DNA of 58,005 bases from Gammaproteobacteria bacterium (GTDB taxonomy: Bacteria; Pseudomonadota; Gammaproteobacteria; JAJPIJ01). This document shows, piece after piece, positions 39,803-47,901 of this stretch (position 1 is its first letter; each line of letters starts with the position of its first letter). The stretch spans positions 1 to 58,005 of the forward strand of contig JAJPIJ010000007.1 of NCBI GenBank assembly GCA_021324815.1. The letters are read 5' to 3'. The notes below the pieces were generated by a model that saw only the letters and a program-made list of their open reading frames with translations, searched no databases and had not been told where the DNA came from. The translations under genes were made by a program, and so were the position numbers.

Positions 39803-41143
39803 TCAGGCTGCTTTGCGGGCTTCCTTCGGCTTGGCCTTTTTGTTCAGCAACTCACGCACGCGGTTTTTGATGGCCGTCAATACTTCCTGATCGCTCGGGT
39901 AAGGCGATTCGAAGGCGGGGCGCAGGGTGATCGGCACGTCGTCCATACGGTAGACGGTGCCGCCGACGTTGATGCCGTAAGTGGCGGTGCAAAAGGCCAC
40001 GCGCGCCAGTTTGCCGGTCTCCGTGGCCTTGGGGTCCAGGGCGATCACGGGGATGCGGTGCAGGTGCTCGATCGCCGCCTTCGGGAAATTGGCGGCGGGA
40101 TCGCTGGCGATGATGAGCGCGGCGTCGGCGTCGCCGCGGGACAGCGTGTCCACGGTGGTGAATTCGCCGGGATTGAAGCGCGGATAGCCGCGGCTTAAGT
40201 TCACGCCGAACGGATACCCCGTGGTCCAGGACACGACGTTGTCGGCGCCGGTGACGTTGCCGTGCCCGCGCACGGGCTTGGCCACGAAGTGGGTGAACTC
40301 GTTCAGGTCGGTGGCGAGCGCGAGCAGGGCGCCGGAGTTGAAATGCCGCCCGCGGGTCATGGTCAGTCCCATGCCGAAGAACAGCACGCCATAGCGGCAG
40401 GTCTTCATGCGCTCCACGAGCTGCTTCATCGTATCCAGCTTGACGCCGGTGCGCTCCTCCACCGACGGATCCAGCCGCCGGCCCCTGACCAGCGCCCGCA
40501 GCGCCCACAGCAGTTCGAAATCCGCGCCCGGCTTCACCTGGATGAACAAGTTGGCGACGGGGGTGCTCTGCGTGCGGCGCACGTCCACGGACACGATGTA
40601 GCGATCCTTCTTGCCGTTGGGGATATACATGCCCTTGGTGGTGACGGCATAGCGGCTGAACAGGCGCGGGTGCGCCTCGCCCGGATTGCCGCCCCAGAAG
40701 ATCACGAGATCAGCGCGGTTCTTGACCTCGCCCAGCGTCATCGTGCTTTCGCCGACGCCCTGAAAGGCGATGCCGGAGGGGCCGTGGCAGACGGAGGTGG
40801 TGGTGTCGATGGTGCCGTGGATCAGGTCGCCGATGGCCAGCGCCTCGCGCTGCGCCTCGCAGGTCGTGTCACTCAGGCCGTAGATGATCGGGAAACGCGC
40901 GTTGACCAGGATGCGGGCGGCCTCCTCGACCGCTTCATCCACGCCGACCTCCCTGCCGTCGATGGTCGCCGCCGGGCGGTTTTCAATCGTGTGCTCCGCG
41001 AACCAGGCCTTGCCCAGCACGCAGGCGTTCTCGGCCTTGGTGATGCAATGCTTGTCCAGGTCCACCGTCAGATTCATGTCGTCGCACACGCAGCCGCAGA
41101 AGGTGCAGGTGGCGTGTTCGACGGTGCGGATGTTTTCTGCCAT
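39803..41143 (-). CDS. fwdB: Formylmethanofuran dehydrogenase subunit B with intact Mo/W ligand
   Basis: A 446-residue protein, about the length of archaeal FwdB/FmdB. The N-terminal [4Fe-4S] site is Cys13-Cys16-Cys20-Cys41 (CTFCGCVCDDM). Residues 113-123 read DTTTSVCHGPS, so Cys119 falls where Methanothermobacter FwdB has its tungsten-ligand Cys. Further molybdopterin-fold blocks (VIFWGGNPGEAHPRLFSRY, VISVDVRRTQSTPVA) are present. The fhcB protein in this window lacks the Cys and the CHGP motif. Together with fwdD this indicates a redox-active enzyme oxidising formate (from formylmethanofuran) to CO2, or the reverse. The ATG at 41143 follows GAGG by seven bases. Confidence 0.93.
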   Translation of the reverse strand: MAENIRTVEHATCTFCGCVCDDMNLTVDLDKHCITKAENACVLGKAWFAEHTIENRPAATIDGREVGVDEAVEEAARILVNARFPIIYGLSDTTCEAQREALAIGDLIHGTIDTTTSVCHGPSGIAFQGVGESTMTLGEVKNRADLVIFWGGNPGEAHPRLFSRYAVTTKGMYIPNGKKDRYIVSVDVRRTQSTPVANLFIQVKPGADFELLWALRALVRGRRLDPSVEERTGVKLDTMKQLVERMKTCRYGVLFFGMGLTMTRGRHFNSGALLALATDLNEFTHFVAKPVRGHGNVTGADNVVSWTTGYPFGVNLSRGYPRFNPGEFTTVDTLSRGDADAALIIASDPAANFPKAAIEHLHRIPVIALDPKATETGKLARVAFCTATYGINVGGTVYRMDDVPITLRPAFESPYPSDQEVLTAIKNRVRELLNKKAKPKEARKAA

Positions 41144-41193
41144 GTCGGGACCTCGCTATATCTTGTCCGGCGGCGGGATTTCCTTGAGGAATC

Positions 41194-41538
41194 TCAGGCC
41201 GCCCTTTCGACCTGTACCGTGAAGTTCTTGGACAGCGGCATGCCGCTGCCGGCGGTGTCGCTGCCCATGAGCTGGGAGGAGGGCGGACCATAGGCGATGA
41301 ACAGCATGCCGGCCGGCAGGTCGGTGGCCTTGCGGCCCTTGCATTGCACCACGGTTTCGCCCACCGAGGTGCGCAGCCGCACGGCATCGCCATCCTTGAG
41401 GCCCATTCGCGTCATGTCGTCGGCGTTCATCTCGACCGTGGAGGTCACGCCGAGATATTCCTCCTTGAGCTTGCCGGCGCTTAAGGACGTCCCTTGTTTG
41501 CTGGTTCTGCCAGCAACCAGCAGCATGGTTTCAGCCAT
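41194..41538 (-). CDS. fwdD: Formylmethanofuran dehydrogenase subunit D (molybdopterin-binding)
   Basis: A 114-residue stand-alone molybdopterin dinucleotide-binding domain of the FwdD/FmdD type. It begins LLVAGRTSKQGTSLSAGKL; KLKEEYLGV matches the archaeal pattern. The middle has MGLKDGDAVRLRTSVGETVV, and the end LFIAYGPPSSQL with GSGMPLSKNFTVQVE. The hydrolytic Fhc complex has no such subunit, so its presence strongly supports a true dehydrogenase. It is the first gene of the operon and lies 50 bp before fwdB. Confidence 0.92.
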   Translation of the reverse strand: MAETMLLVAGRTSKQGTSLSAGKLKEEYLGVTSTVEMNADDMTRMGLKDGDAVRLRTSVGETVVQCKGRKATDLPAGMLFIAYGPPSSQLMGSDTAGSGMPLSKNFTVQVERAA

Positions 41539-41639
41539 GTGTCGTCAAACCCTGCGTTTGGGGATACCAGGACGGCCGGATGTCTCCAGCCATCACCCAC
41601 GTGTTGACAGGCATCTATGCCGGGATATTGCCCTCGGGT

Positions 41640-41668
41640 TCCGCCTGTTTCGCCTCATTCGAGGCGGA
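41640..41668 (-). promoter_or_regulatory. Alternative hairpins in the fwd operon leader
   Basis: Read on the minus strand, CGCCTC-GAAT-GAGGCG can form a 6-bp hairpin. The overlapping arms TCCGCCT and AGGCGGA can instead form a 7-bp stem with a 15-base loop. The two structures exclude each other. No T-run follows, so this is not a simple terminator. It may be a leader switch or chance in GC-rich DNA. Confidence 0.3.
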
Positions 41669-41715
41669 GTGGGATGGGAAAGTGCCAGCGCCACCTTTTC
41701 CGCGCCACAAACTCT

Positions 41716-41744
41716 CTTCTAGCACGCTCTTGCATATACGTCAA
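41716..41744 (-). promoter_or_regulatory. Candidate sigma-70 promoter of the fwd operon
   Basis: On the minus strand TTGACG (41744-41739) and TAGAAG (41721-41716) are spaced 17 bp. Transcription would begin near 41709, giving a leader of about 170 nt before fwdD. The hexamers match 5/6 and 4/6. Confidence 0.5.
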
Positions 41745-41807
41745 TTCACCCCCGGATTCGTCCCCAGCTTTTTGATATTTCACCGGAAAAACGGCCACAA
41801 TAGCCCC

Positions 41808-43124
41808 GTGGAAGACTTGAGCAAGCTGAGAATAGAGCGCGGCGGCAGGCACGGCGCCATCTCATCGCGCCGCAGCAATGGCATCCGGCGCCTGATGTTA
41901 CTGCTCGTCCTGGTGGCGATCGGCGTGGGCGGATATGTTGCCGCTGTCCGGCTCAATCTGTTGCAGCCGCGGCCGGACGTGGAAGTCGGCGGCGTGGTGA
42001 CGGCCTATCCCTCGCAGGCGCTCTCGCTGTTCAACGCCACCGGCTACGTCGTGCCGCAGACCAAGGCCGACGTCGCCTCCAAGGCCACCGGCCGGCTGCA
42101 GGCGCTTGACGTGGAGGCGGGCAGTGTGGTCAAGAAGGATCAAGTCATCGCCCGGCTGGAGAATCAGGACGTGGTGGCGGTCATGGAGCGCAACCGCGCC
42201 AACGTCGAGGCCGCCAAGGCGGTCGTGATCGAAAGCGAAGCGCGGCAGCGCGAAAGCCGGGCGCGGGTGGCGGAGGCGCGCGCGGAGTTGCAGGACGCGG
42301 AGAACGCGCTGAAGCGCGCCCGCGCCATGGTCGAAAGAAAATTCGTCACGCCGGAATTTTACGACGCTGCGCTGGCGCGCAGGGACAAGGCCGTGGCCAA
42401 CGTCGCGAGCAGCGAGGCGGCCGTCGCCGCCGCCGCCGCGACCCTGACGTCCGCGCAGGCGCAGGTGGCGGCGGCGGAGGCAGCCTATGAGGAGGCCAGG
42501 GTGGCGGTGGAGTACACCCTGATCCGGGCGCCGTTCGACGGCGTCATCCTCTCCAAGCACGCCGACGTCGGCGACGTGGTGGCGCCGTTCGCCTCGGCGA
42601 ACCAATCCAAGGGCGCCGTGGTGTCGATGGCGGACATGAGCACGCTGCAGGTGGAGGCCGATGTCTCCGAATCCAACCTGAGCAAGGTCCGCGTCGGGCA
42701 ACCCTGCGAGATCCAGCTCGATGCGCTGCCCGAGCGGCGCCTGCGCGGCGAGGTGCACGCCATCGTGCCGACGGTGGATCGCGCCAAGGCCACGGTGCTG
42801 GTCAAGGTGAAATTTGTCGATCCCGATCCACGCATCCTCCCCGACATGAGCGCGCGGGTGGCCTTCCTGAGCCGCGCGCTGACGGCGGAGGATCAGAAGC
42901 CGCGCACGGCGGTGCCGGCGGACGCCGTCGTGACGCGCGACGGTCGCAGCCTCGCGTACCGCCTGGACGGAGACGTGGCTCGTGAAGTGCCGGTAATGGC
43001 CGGCGGCGAGCGCATCGGCGACATGGTGGTGATCGAACAGGGCCTCAACCCCGGCGACAAGGTGGTGCTGAAGCCGCCCGCCAAACTGCACGACGGCATG
43101 CGCGTGAAACTGCCGCAATCATGA
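41808..43124 (+). CDS. Membrane-fusion protein of an ABC exporter (MacA/HlyD type)
   Basis: About 438 residues: an N-terminal anchor (LMLLLVLVAIGVGGYVAAV, residues about 30-50), a lipoyl-like half (GRLQALDVEAGSVVKKDQVI), a long Ala/Arg/Glu-rich coiled coil (about 120-250), the second half-motif YTLIRAPFDGVILSKHADVG, and a beta-barrel. It would bridge the inner-membrane permease to an outer-membrane channel. The GTG start at 41808 has no ribosome-binding site. TTGATA and CACAAT (41796-41801) spaced 18 bp would start the transcript right at the GTG, so the mRNA may be leaderless. It overlaps the ATPase gene by four bases and diverges from the fwd operon. Confidence 0.9.
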   Translation: MEDLSKLRIERGGRHGAISSRRSNGIRRLMLLLVLVAIGVGGYVAAVRLNLLQPRPDVEVGGVVTAYPSQALSLFNATGYVVPQTKADVASKATGRLQALDVEAGSVVKKDQVIARLENQDVVAVMERNRANVEAAKAVVIESEARQRESRARVAEARAELQDAENALKRARAMVERKFVTPEFYDAALARRDKAVANVASSEAAVAAAAATLTSAQAQVAAAEAAYEEARVAVEYTLIRAPFDGVILSKHADVGDVVAPFASANQSKGAVVSMADMSTLQVEADVSESNLSKVRVGQPCEIQLDALPERRLRGEVHAIVPTVDRAKATVLVKVKFVDPDPRILPDMSARVAFLSRALTAEDQKPRTAVPADAVVTRDGRSLAYRLDGDVAREVPVMAGGERIGDMVVIEQGLNPGDKVVLKPPAKLHDGMRVKLPQS

Positions 43125-43822
43125 CCCCGGTCGTCGAGATTCGCGGCTTGTGCAAGTCCTACCGGCGGGGCGATCAGGAGGTGCACGTATTGATGAATCT
43201 CGACCTCACGATCTACGAGGGCAGTTTCGTCGCCCTCATGGGGCCTTCGGGATCGGGCAAGTCGACGCTGCTCAACATCATCGCCGGCATCGACCGGCCC
43301 GACAGCGGCGAGCTGCGCATCGCCGGCGTGGACATCACCACGCTCTCCGAGTCGGCGCTGGCGCAATGGCGGGCGGAAAACATCGGCTTTGTGTTCCAGT
43401 TCTACAATCTCATGCCGGTGCTAACGGCGTTCGAGAACGTCGAGCTGCCGCTGCTGCTGACCAGCCTGTCGCGGCGGCAGCGCCGCGAGCACGTCGAAAT
43501 GGTGCTGGACCTGGTCGGGCTCACCGATCGCAGCGAGCACTATCCCTCGCAACTCTCCGGCGGGCAGCAGCAGCGGGTGGCCATCGCCCGCGCGCTGGTC
43601 ACTGATCCGACGCTCATCATCGCCGATGAGCCGACCGGCGACCTCGATCGCGTCTCGGCCCACGAGATCCTCGATCTGCTCGCCTCGCTCAACGGCAGCC
43701 TGGGCAAGACCATCGTCATGGTCACGCACGACCAGCTGGCCGCTGATCACGCCCATGTCATCCGTCATCTCGACAAGGGCGTGCTGAACGACGCGGATCA
43801 GCCCGCGCCCGCCGCGGTCTGA
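43121..43822 (+). CDS. ABC transporter ATPase (MacB/LolD family)
   Basis: A 233-residue ATPase with Walker [10 protein letters not shown], the MacB/LolD block [20 protein letters not shown], signature [15 protein letters not shown], Walker [13 protein letters not shown] and H-loop MVTHD. It powers the mechanotransmission-type exporter with the two FtsX-like permeases downstream. It is translationally coupled to the membrane-fusion gene (ATGA) and followed three bases later by the first permease. Confidence 0.95.
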   Translation: MTPVVEIRGLCKSYRRGDQEVHVLMNLDLTIYEGSFVALMGPSGSGKSTLLNIIAGIDRPDSGELRIAGVDITTLSESALAQWRAENIGFVFQFYNLMPVLTAFENVELPLLLTSLSRRQRREHVEMVLDLVGLTDRSEHYPSQLSGGQQQRVAIARALVTDPTLIIADEPTGDLDRVSAHEILDLLASLNGSLGKTIVMVTHDQLAADHAHVIRHLDKGVLNDADQPAPAAV

Positions 43823-43825
43823 GGC

Positions 43826-44986
43826 ATGACCTACCTGCTGCGCCTGATTTTTCGCAACCTCTTCCGCCATCCGCTGCGGAGCCTGCTGACGGCCGTCGGC
43901 ATCGTCGTCGCCATCACCGCCTTCGGCCTCTTGCGCACGACCGTCGACGCCTGGTACGCGGGTGTGGAGGCGTCCTCCAGCTCGCGGCTGGTGACGCGCA
44001 ACAAGAACTCTCTGGTCTTTCCGCTGCCGCTGCATTACCTGAACAAGATTCGCCAGCTCGACGGCGTTTCCAAGGTCAGCTACGCCGAGTGGTTCGGCGG
44101 CATCTACATCGACAAGAAGAATTTCTTCCCGCAGTTCGCCGTGGACGGGCGCACCTATTTCGAACTGTATCCGGAATTCGTCGTGCCGCCGGAGGAGTTG
44201 AAGTCATTCCTGCTCGACCGGCGCGGCGTCATCGTGGGCCGCAAGACCGCCGCCCAGTACGGCTGGAAGATCGGCGATCTCATCCCGCTTCAGGGCACCA
44301 TCTATCCCGGCACCTGGGACTTCGTCATCGAGGGCATCTATCGCGGCATCGACAGCAAGACCGACGAGACGCAGTTCTTTTTCCACTGGGAGTACCTGAA
44401 CGAAATCACCAAAAAAACCAATCCGGACAACGCCGACAAGATCGGCATTTTTCTGGTGGGGCTGAAGCACGCGCAGGATGCGCCGTTGATCGCGCAGCGT
44501 ATCGACGCCCTGTTCGCCAACTCGCTGGCCGAGACGCTGACCGAAACCGAGAAGGCCTTCCAGCTCGGTTTCGTGGCCATGACCGAGGCCATCCTGCTGG
44601 TCATCCAGGCGGTGTCGTTCCTGATCATCCTCATCATCATGGCGGTGATGGCCAACACCATGGCCATGGCGGCGCGCGAGCGCAGGGCCGAATATGCCAT
44701 CCTGAAGGCCATGGGTTTCACGGCGCGCTTCATCGTCGGCCTCATCCTGGGTGAATCGCTGCTGTTGAGCTTGAGCGCCGGCGCCGCCGGCATCGTGCTC
44801 ATCTTCCCCACCGCGCGCGACGTGGGCGCGCGTTTCGGCACGCTGTTCCCAATTTTCAACGTCTCAACGCAGACGCTATGGATGGCGGCGGGCGCGGCGC
44901 TGCTGGTCGGCGTGGTCGCCGGCGTGGTGCCTGCCTGGCGCGCCGTGCGCACCCCCGTCGCCGAAGGCATGCGGGGGATGGTCTGA
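43826..44986 (+). CDS. ABC transporter permease, FtsX/MacB type (first)
   Basis: A 386-residue permease. One N-terminal membrane helix (SLLTAVGIVVAITAFGLLRT) is followed by a periplasmic MacB-PCD domain of about 200 residues. Three C-terminal helices follow, with the FtsX core AARERRAEYAILKAMGFTA. It works with the second permease as a pair of half-permeases rather than a homodimer. The substrate is unknown. It ends in TGATG, sharing one base with the next gene. Confidence 0.9.
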   Translation: MTYLLRLIFRNLFRHPLRSLLTAVGIVVAITAFGLLRTTVDAWYAGVEASSSSRLVTRNKNSLVFPLPLHYLNKIRQLDGVSKVSYAEWFGGIYIDKKNFFPQFAVDGRTYFELYPEFVVPPEELKSFLLDRRGVIVGRKTAAQYGWKIGDLIPLQGTIYPGTWDFVIEGIYRGIDSKTDETQFFFHWEYLNEITKKTNPDNADKIGIFLVGLKHAQDAPLIAQRIDALFANSLAETLTETEKAFQLGFVAMTEAILLVIQAVSFLIILIIMAVMANTMAMAARERRAEYAILKAMGFTARFIVGLILGESLLLSLSAGAAGIVLIFPTARDVGARFGTLFPIFNVSTQTLWMAAGAALLVGVVAGVVPAWRAVRTPVAEGMRGMV

Positions 44987-46152
44987 TGGGAATTCCGCTG
45001 TCCTACATCATCCGCAACCTGTGGGTGCGCAAACTGACCACGGCGTTGACGGCGCTGGGCATGGCGCTGGTGGTGTACGTGTTCGCCGCGGTGCTCATGC
45101 TGTCCGAGGGATTGGAGAAGACGCTGGTGCAGACCGGCAGCAACGACAATGTCGTCGTCATCCGCCGTTCCGCCGAGACGGAGATCCAGAGCGCGGTGTA
45201 CCGCGATCAAGCCACGCTGGTGGCGAGCCTGCCGGAGATCGGCAACGACGCCAATGGTGATCGGCTGGTCTCGAAGGAAGTCGTGGTACTGGTGGTGCTG
45301 CCCAAGCGCGGCACCAACAAACCCTCGAACGTCACCATCCGCGGCCTGTCGCCGGCTGGCGTCAACATGCGCCCGCAGGTTCACATCGTGCAGGGGCGCA
45401 TGTTCCGGCCCGGCTCCGCCGAGATCGTCGCCGGCAACAAGATCGCCAGGGGCTTCACCGGCGCGGGACTGGGCGAGCATATCCGGCTGGGCCAGCAGGA
45501 ATGGACCGTAGTCGGCATTTTTGACGCCGGCAACAGCGGCTTCGCCTCGGAGCTGTGGGGCGACGCCGATCAGATGATGCAGATCTTCCGCCGCGAGTCG
45601 TATTCCTCCGTCGTATTCCGGCTGGCCGATCCCGGCAATTTCGCCGCCGTCAAAAGGAAACTGGAATCCGATCAGCGGCTGACGGTGGAGGCGGAACGCG
45701 AGCCCCGCTTTTACGCCCGGCAGTCGGAGCTGATGTCCAATTTCCTGAAGATACTGGGAACGATCCTGAGCGCGATCTTCTCCATCGGCGCCATCATCGG
45801 CGCGATGATCACCATGTACGCCTCGGTCGCCAACCGCACCGCCGAGATCGGCACGTTGCGGGCCATCGGCTTCCGGCGCTGGAATATCCTGAGCGCGTTC
45901 ATGCTGGAATCGCTGCTGCTGAGTCTGGTCGGTGGAGTGATCGGGCTCACGATGGCCTCGTTCCTGCAATTCTTCACCGTTTCAACAATGAACTGGCAGA
46001 CCTTCGCCGAGCTGGCCTTTTCCTTCACCATGACCCACCGCGTGATCATCGAAGGGTTGCTGTTCGCGCTGTTGATGGGTTTCGCCGGCGGCGTCCTGCC
46101 GGCGCTGCGCGCCGCGCGCATGAACATCATCGACGCCCTCCGCGCCGTTTAA
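44986..46152 (+). CDS. ABC transporter permease, FtsX/MacB type (second)
   Basis: A 388-residue paralogue of the preceding permease with the same layout: helix 1 (LTTALTALGMALVVYVFAAV), periplasmic domain, and three C-terminal helices with SVANRTAEIGTLRAIGFRR. It closes the four-gene exporter operon. No outer-membrane TolC-like gene lies next to it. Because the operon diverges from fwdD inside a C1 gene block, a role linked to C1 metabolism is possible, but nothing in the sequence shows it. Confidence 0.9.
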   Translation: MGIPLSYIIRNLWVRKLTTALTALGMALVVYVFAAVLMLSEGLEKTLVQTGSNDNVVVIRRSAETEIQSAVYRDQATLVASLPEIGNDANGDRLVSKEVVVLVVLPKRGTNKPSNVTIRGLSPAGVNMRPQVHIVQGRMFRPGSAEIVAGNKIARGFTGAGLGEHIRLGQQEWTVVGIFDAGNSGFASELWGDADQMMQIFRRESYSSVVFRLADPGNFAAVKRKLESDQRLTVEAEREPRFYARQSELMSNFLKILGTILSAIFSIGAIIGAMITMYASVANRTAEIGTLRAIGFRRWNILSAFMLESLLLSLVGGVIGLTMASFLQFFTVSTMNWQTFAELAFSFTMTHRVIIEGLLFALLMGFAGGVLPALRAARMNIIDALRAV

Positions 46153-46221
46153 CGCTGCGGATAAGCTGCGGGCGCCGGACGGCGGCGCACCACACCGGCC
46201 GCTGCGAGGCGCCCGTCAGCT

Positions 46222-46749
46222 TCATCCGCTTGTTGGGCGACGTCGTGGCACCTCCGTGGTCCCGTCCGCGTCGGCCGACTTCGGGGCGTCACCGGTCGCG
46301 GACCGCGGGGCGGTGATGTTGCGGTTCCTGGACAGGAGAAGCCTCTCGTTTGCCCGCCCCAAGATGGCGGCAGTGAGTGCCTTTCTCGACGGCTTGCTTG
46401 GCAACGGCGCCCCGAGCTCTTGAACGATGAGCTTCAGGTCCGGGATATCAAGGCCCTCCAGACGTCGCTCGACACCTTCACGCCAGTGGCTCTCCAGGAG
46501 GGGCGGCAGCTCATCGAAGAGTTTCAGAGCGTCCGACGAACTCAAGGTAGGAGGCGGCAGAGCGGGGCGTGGTTGGCGCGGGCTAGTTGGACCGCGCGGC
46601 GGGCTCTTCGGCAGGCGAAAGGCCCGCTTGACGTGTTGTTCGATCCGGGAGAGCCTGCCGGCAATTTCGCGGAGAGCGGCCTTCACATCACCAATCTGGC
46701 CAAGCAGGTGCTGAAGTTCCTCAGATGGTGTACGGAAGTCTTCGCTCAT
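46222..46749 (-). CDS. Small partner of the ParA ATPase, SAP-like C-terminal motif
   Basis: A 175-residue protein. Residues about 1-45 form a probable coiled coil (LLGQIGDVKAALREIAGRLS). A Pro/Ser-rich linker follows, and then a helix-loop-helix stretch, GLDIPDLKLIVQELGAP with SRKALTAAILGRANE, that resembles a SAP-type DNA-binding motif. It overlaps the ParA stop by four bases (ATGA), so it is co-translated. It is not a ParB with the usual nuclease or helix-turn-helix domains. A role as DNA- or cargo-binding adaptor of the ParA is inferred. Confidence 0.8.
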   Translation of the reverse strand: MSEDFRTPSEELQHLLGQIGDVKAALREIAGRLSRIEQHVKRAFRLPKSPPRGPTSPRQPRPALPPPTLSSSDALKLFDELPPLLESHWREGVERRLEGLDIPDLKLIVQELGAPLPSKPSRKALTAAILGRANERLLLSRNRNITAPRSATGDAPKSADADGTTEVPRRRPTSG

Positions 46750-47630
46750 GGAGCGTAGCCCATCATTTCACTCCACAGGTCCTTGAACGGCTGTACCAAC
46801 TCGCCTGGCACCCCACCGCCCGTGATAGCCCTCTTGACGCCGACGCGTTCGGGAATCCAGGAGTCGAAGAAGCGGGCCTGAACGCGTTGAGACTGAGCCG
46901 CCTGTCCGCAGACTCGCGCGACCTCGCGCATGTAGAACTCACTCTCCTTGGTCGGCGCGCCAGCATATGTCTTGGTTTTGTTCATGAAGACGCCGATCTT
47001 CGGCACGGGGAACGGCTCGATCCTCATCTTCAGGCTGTTGAGGATCAAGTTGGTCCCCTTGGAAGCGAAGAAGTCCGGGTTCACGGGAATCAGCACCAGG
47101 TCGCAGCAGGATAGCACGCTGTACGAGAGCAGCGTGAAGGATGGCGGGCAGTCGAAGAGGACGACGTCATACTTCGGGAGCTTCACGGAGTTCTGGATCT
47201 TGCCGAGGAGACGACGGATGAAGTCCTTCACGCCGTCGCGATCGAACACCTCCAGCTCCATCCAGTAGAGGTCCTCAACGGAAGGTACGAAGTGGAGGTC
47301 CTCGGTTACCTGGTAGATGAAGTCGAAACCCACCGCGAAGTCGAAGTGCGGAGCTGCCGGCTTCGTGAACTCGTCGAGAGCGTGAAACATGGTCTTCTGC
47401 CGGGCGATGGCGATGTCGTACCACTTCTGAAACTTATCGTGGAGGGCTCCAGTGGCCTCGTTCAGCGCGATGGCCTGGGTGAGAGACATCTGTGCATCCA
47501 GGTCGAAGACCAGGACCTTCGCGCCAGAAAACGATGACACGACATCTCCAAGGCACCAGGTCACCGTGGTCTTGCCGACGCCTCCCTTGAAGTTGATCGT
47601 GGCTATGGTCTTAGGGCCTCGCTCACTCAT
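46746..47630 (-). CDS. ParA/Soj-family ATPase
   Basis: A 294-residue deviant-Walker ATPase: FKGGVGKTTVTWCLGDVVS at residues about 14-32 with the signature lysine, Walker A' FDLDAQMSLT, Walker B VVLFDCPPS, and the end LVLIPVNPDFFASKG. It has no N-terminal helix-turn-helix. The ATG follows GGAGGAG by two bases. It lies with a small partner on the strand opposite to the neighbouring exporter and H4MPT genes. The base composition is a little less GC-rich, as in an acquired cassette. Plasmid-type partition, positioning of a cell component, or a defence-linked role are all possible. Confidence 0.92.
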   Translation of the reverse strand: MSERGPKTIATINFKGGVGKTTVTWCLGDVVSSFSGAKVLVFDLDAQMSLTQAIALNEATGALHDKFQKWYDIAIARQKTMFHALDEFTKPAAPHFDFAVGFDFIYQVTEDLHFVPSVEDLYWMELEVFDRDGVKDFIRRLLGKIQNSVKLPKYDVVLFDCPPSFTLLSYSVLSCCDLVLIPVNPDFFASKGTNLILNSLKMRIEPFPVPKIGVFMNKTKTYAGAPTKESEFYMREVARVCGQAAQSQRVQARFFDSWIPERVGVKRAITGGGVPGELVQPFKDLWSEMMGYAP

Positions 47631-47667
47631 GGCTCCTCCGGCTCAAGTTCGTTCGCCCAACTATAAG

Positions 47668-47691
47668 TTAGATTTCACTTTTGCGATCTAA
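47668..47691 (-). promoter_or_regulatory. Inverted repeat in the parA promoter region
   Basis: TTAGAT (47668-47673) and ATCTAA (47686-47691) form a 24-bp interrupted palindrome. It lies 37 bp before the parA start and just upstream of a TATAGT hexamer on the minus strand. It could be an operator or centromere-like site for the ParA pair. No iterated repeats are seen. Confidence 0.35.
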
Positions 47692-47901
47692 TTTGGGGAC
47701 CAACGCCGTATAAACTGGCGTGCATGTTTTAACCTTATGATTTCATCCAGCCAAATATTAGAAACGTGGCGATGATTTTATCAAAAGACCAACAGGACTG
47801 GGCGGGAGAACATAAGAGAGGTGAAGCTGGCTATCTGTCCGGTAGTTGGTGTGCGGTATACTGTTTATATTGCATGGCAGCATAAGGGTAAAGATTAAGC
47901 C

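Noticed and set aside
37092-39890. A 932-codon plus-strand frame over ftr and fwdA
   Set aside because: It is antisense to two proteins with clear motifs and shows no domain of its own.
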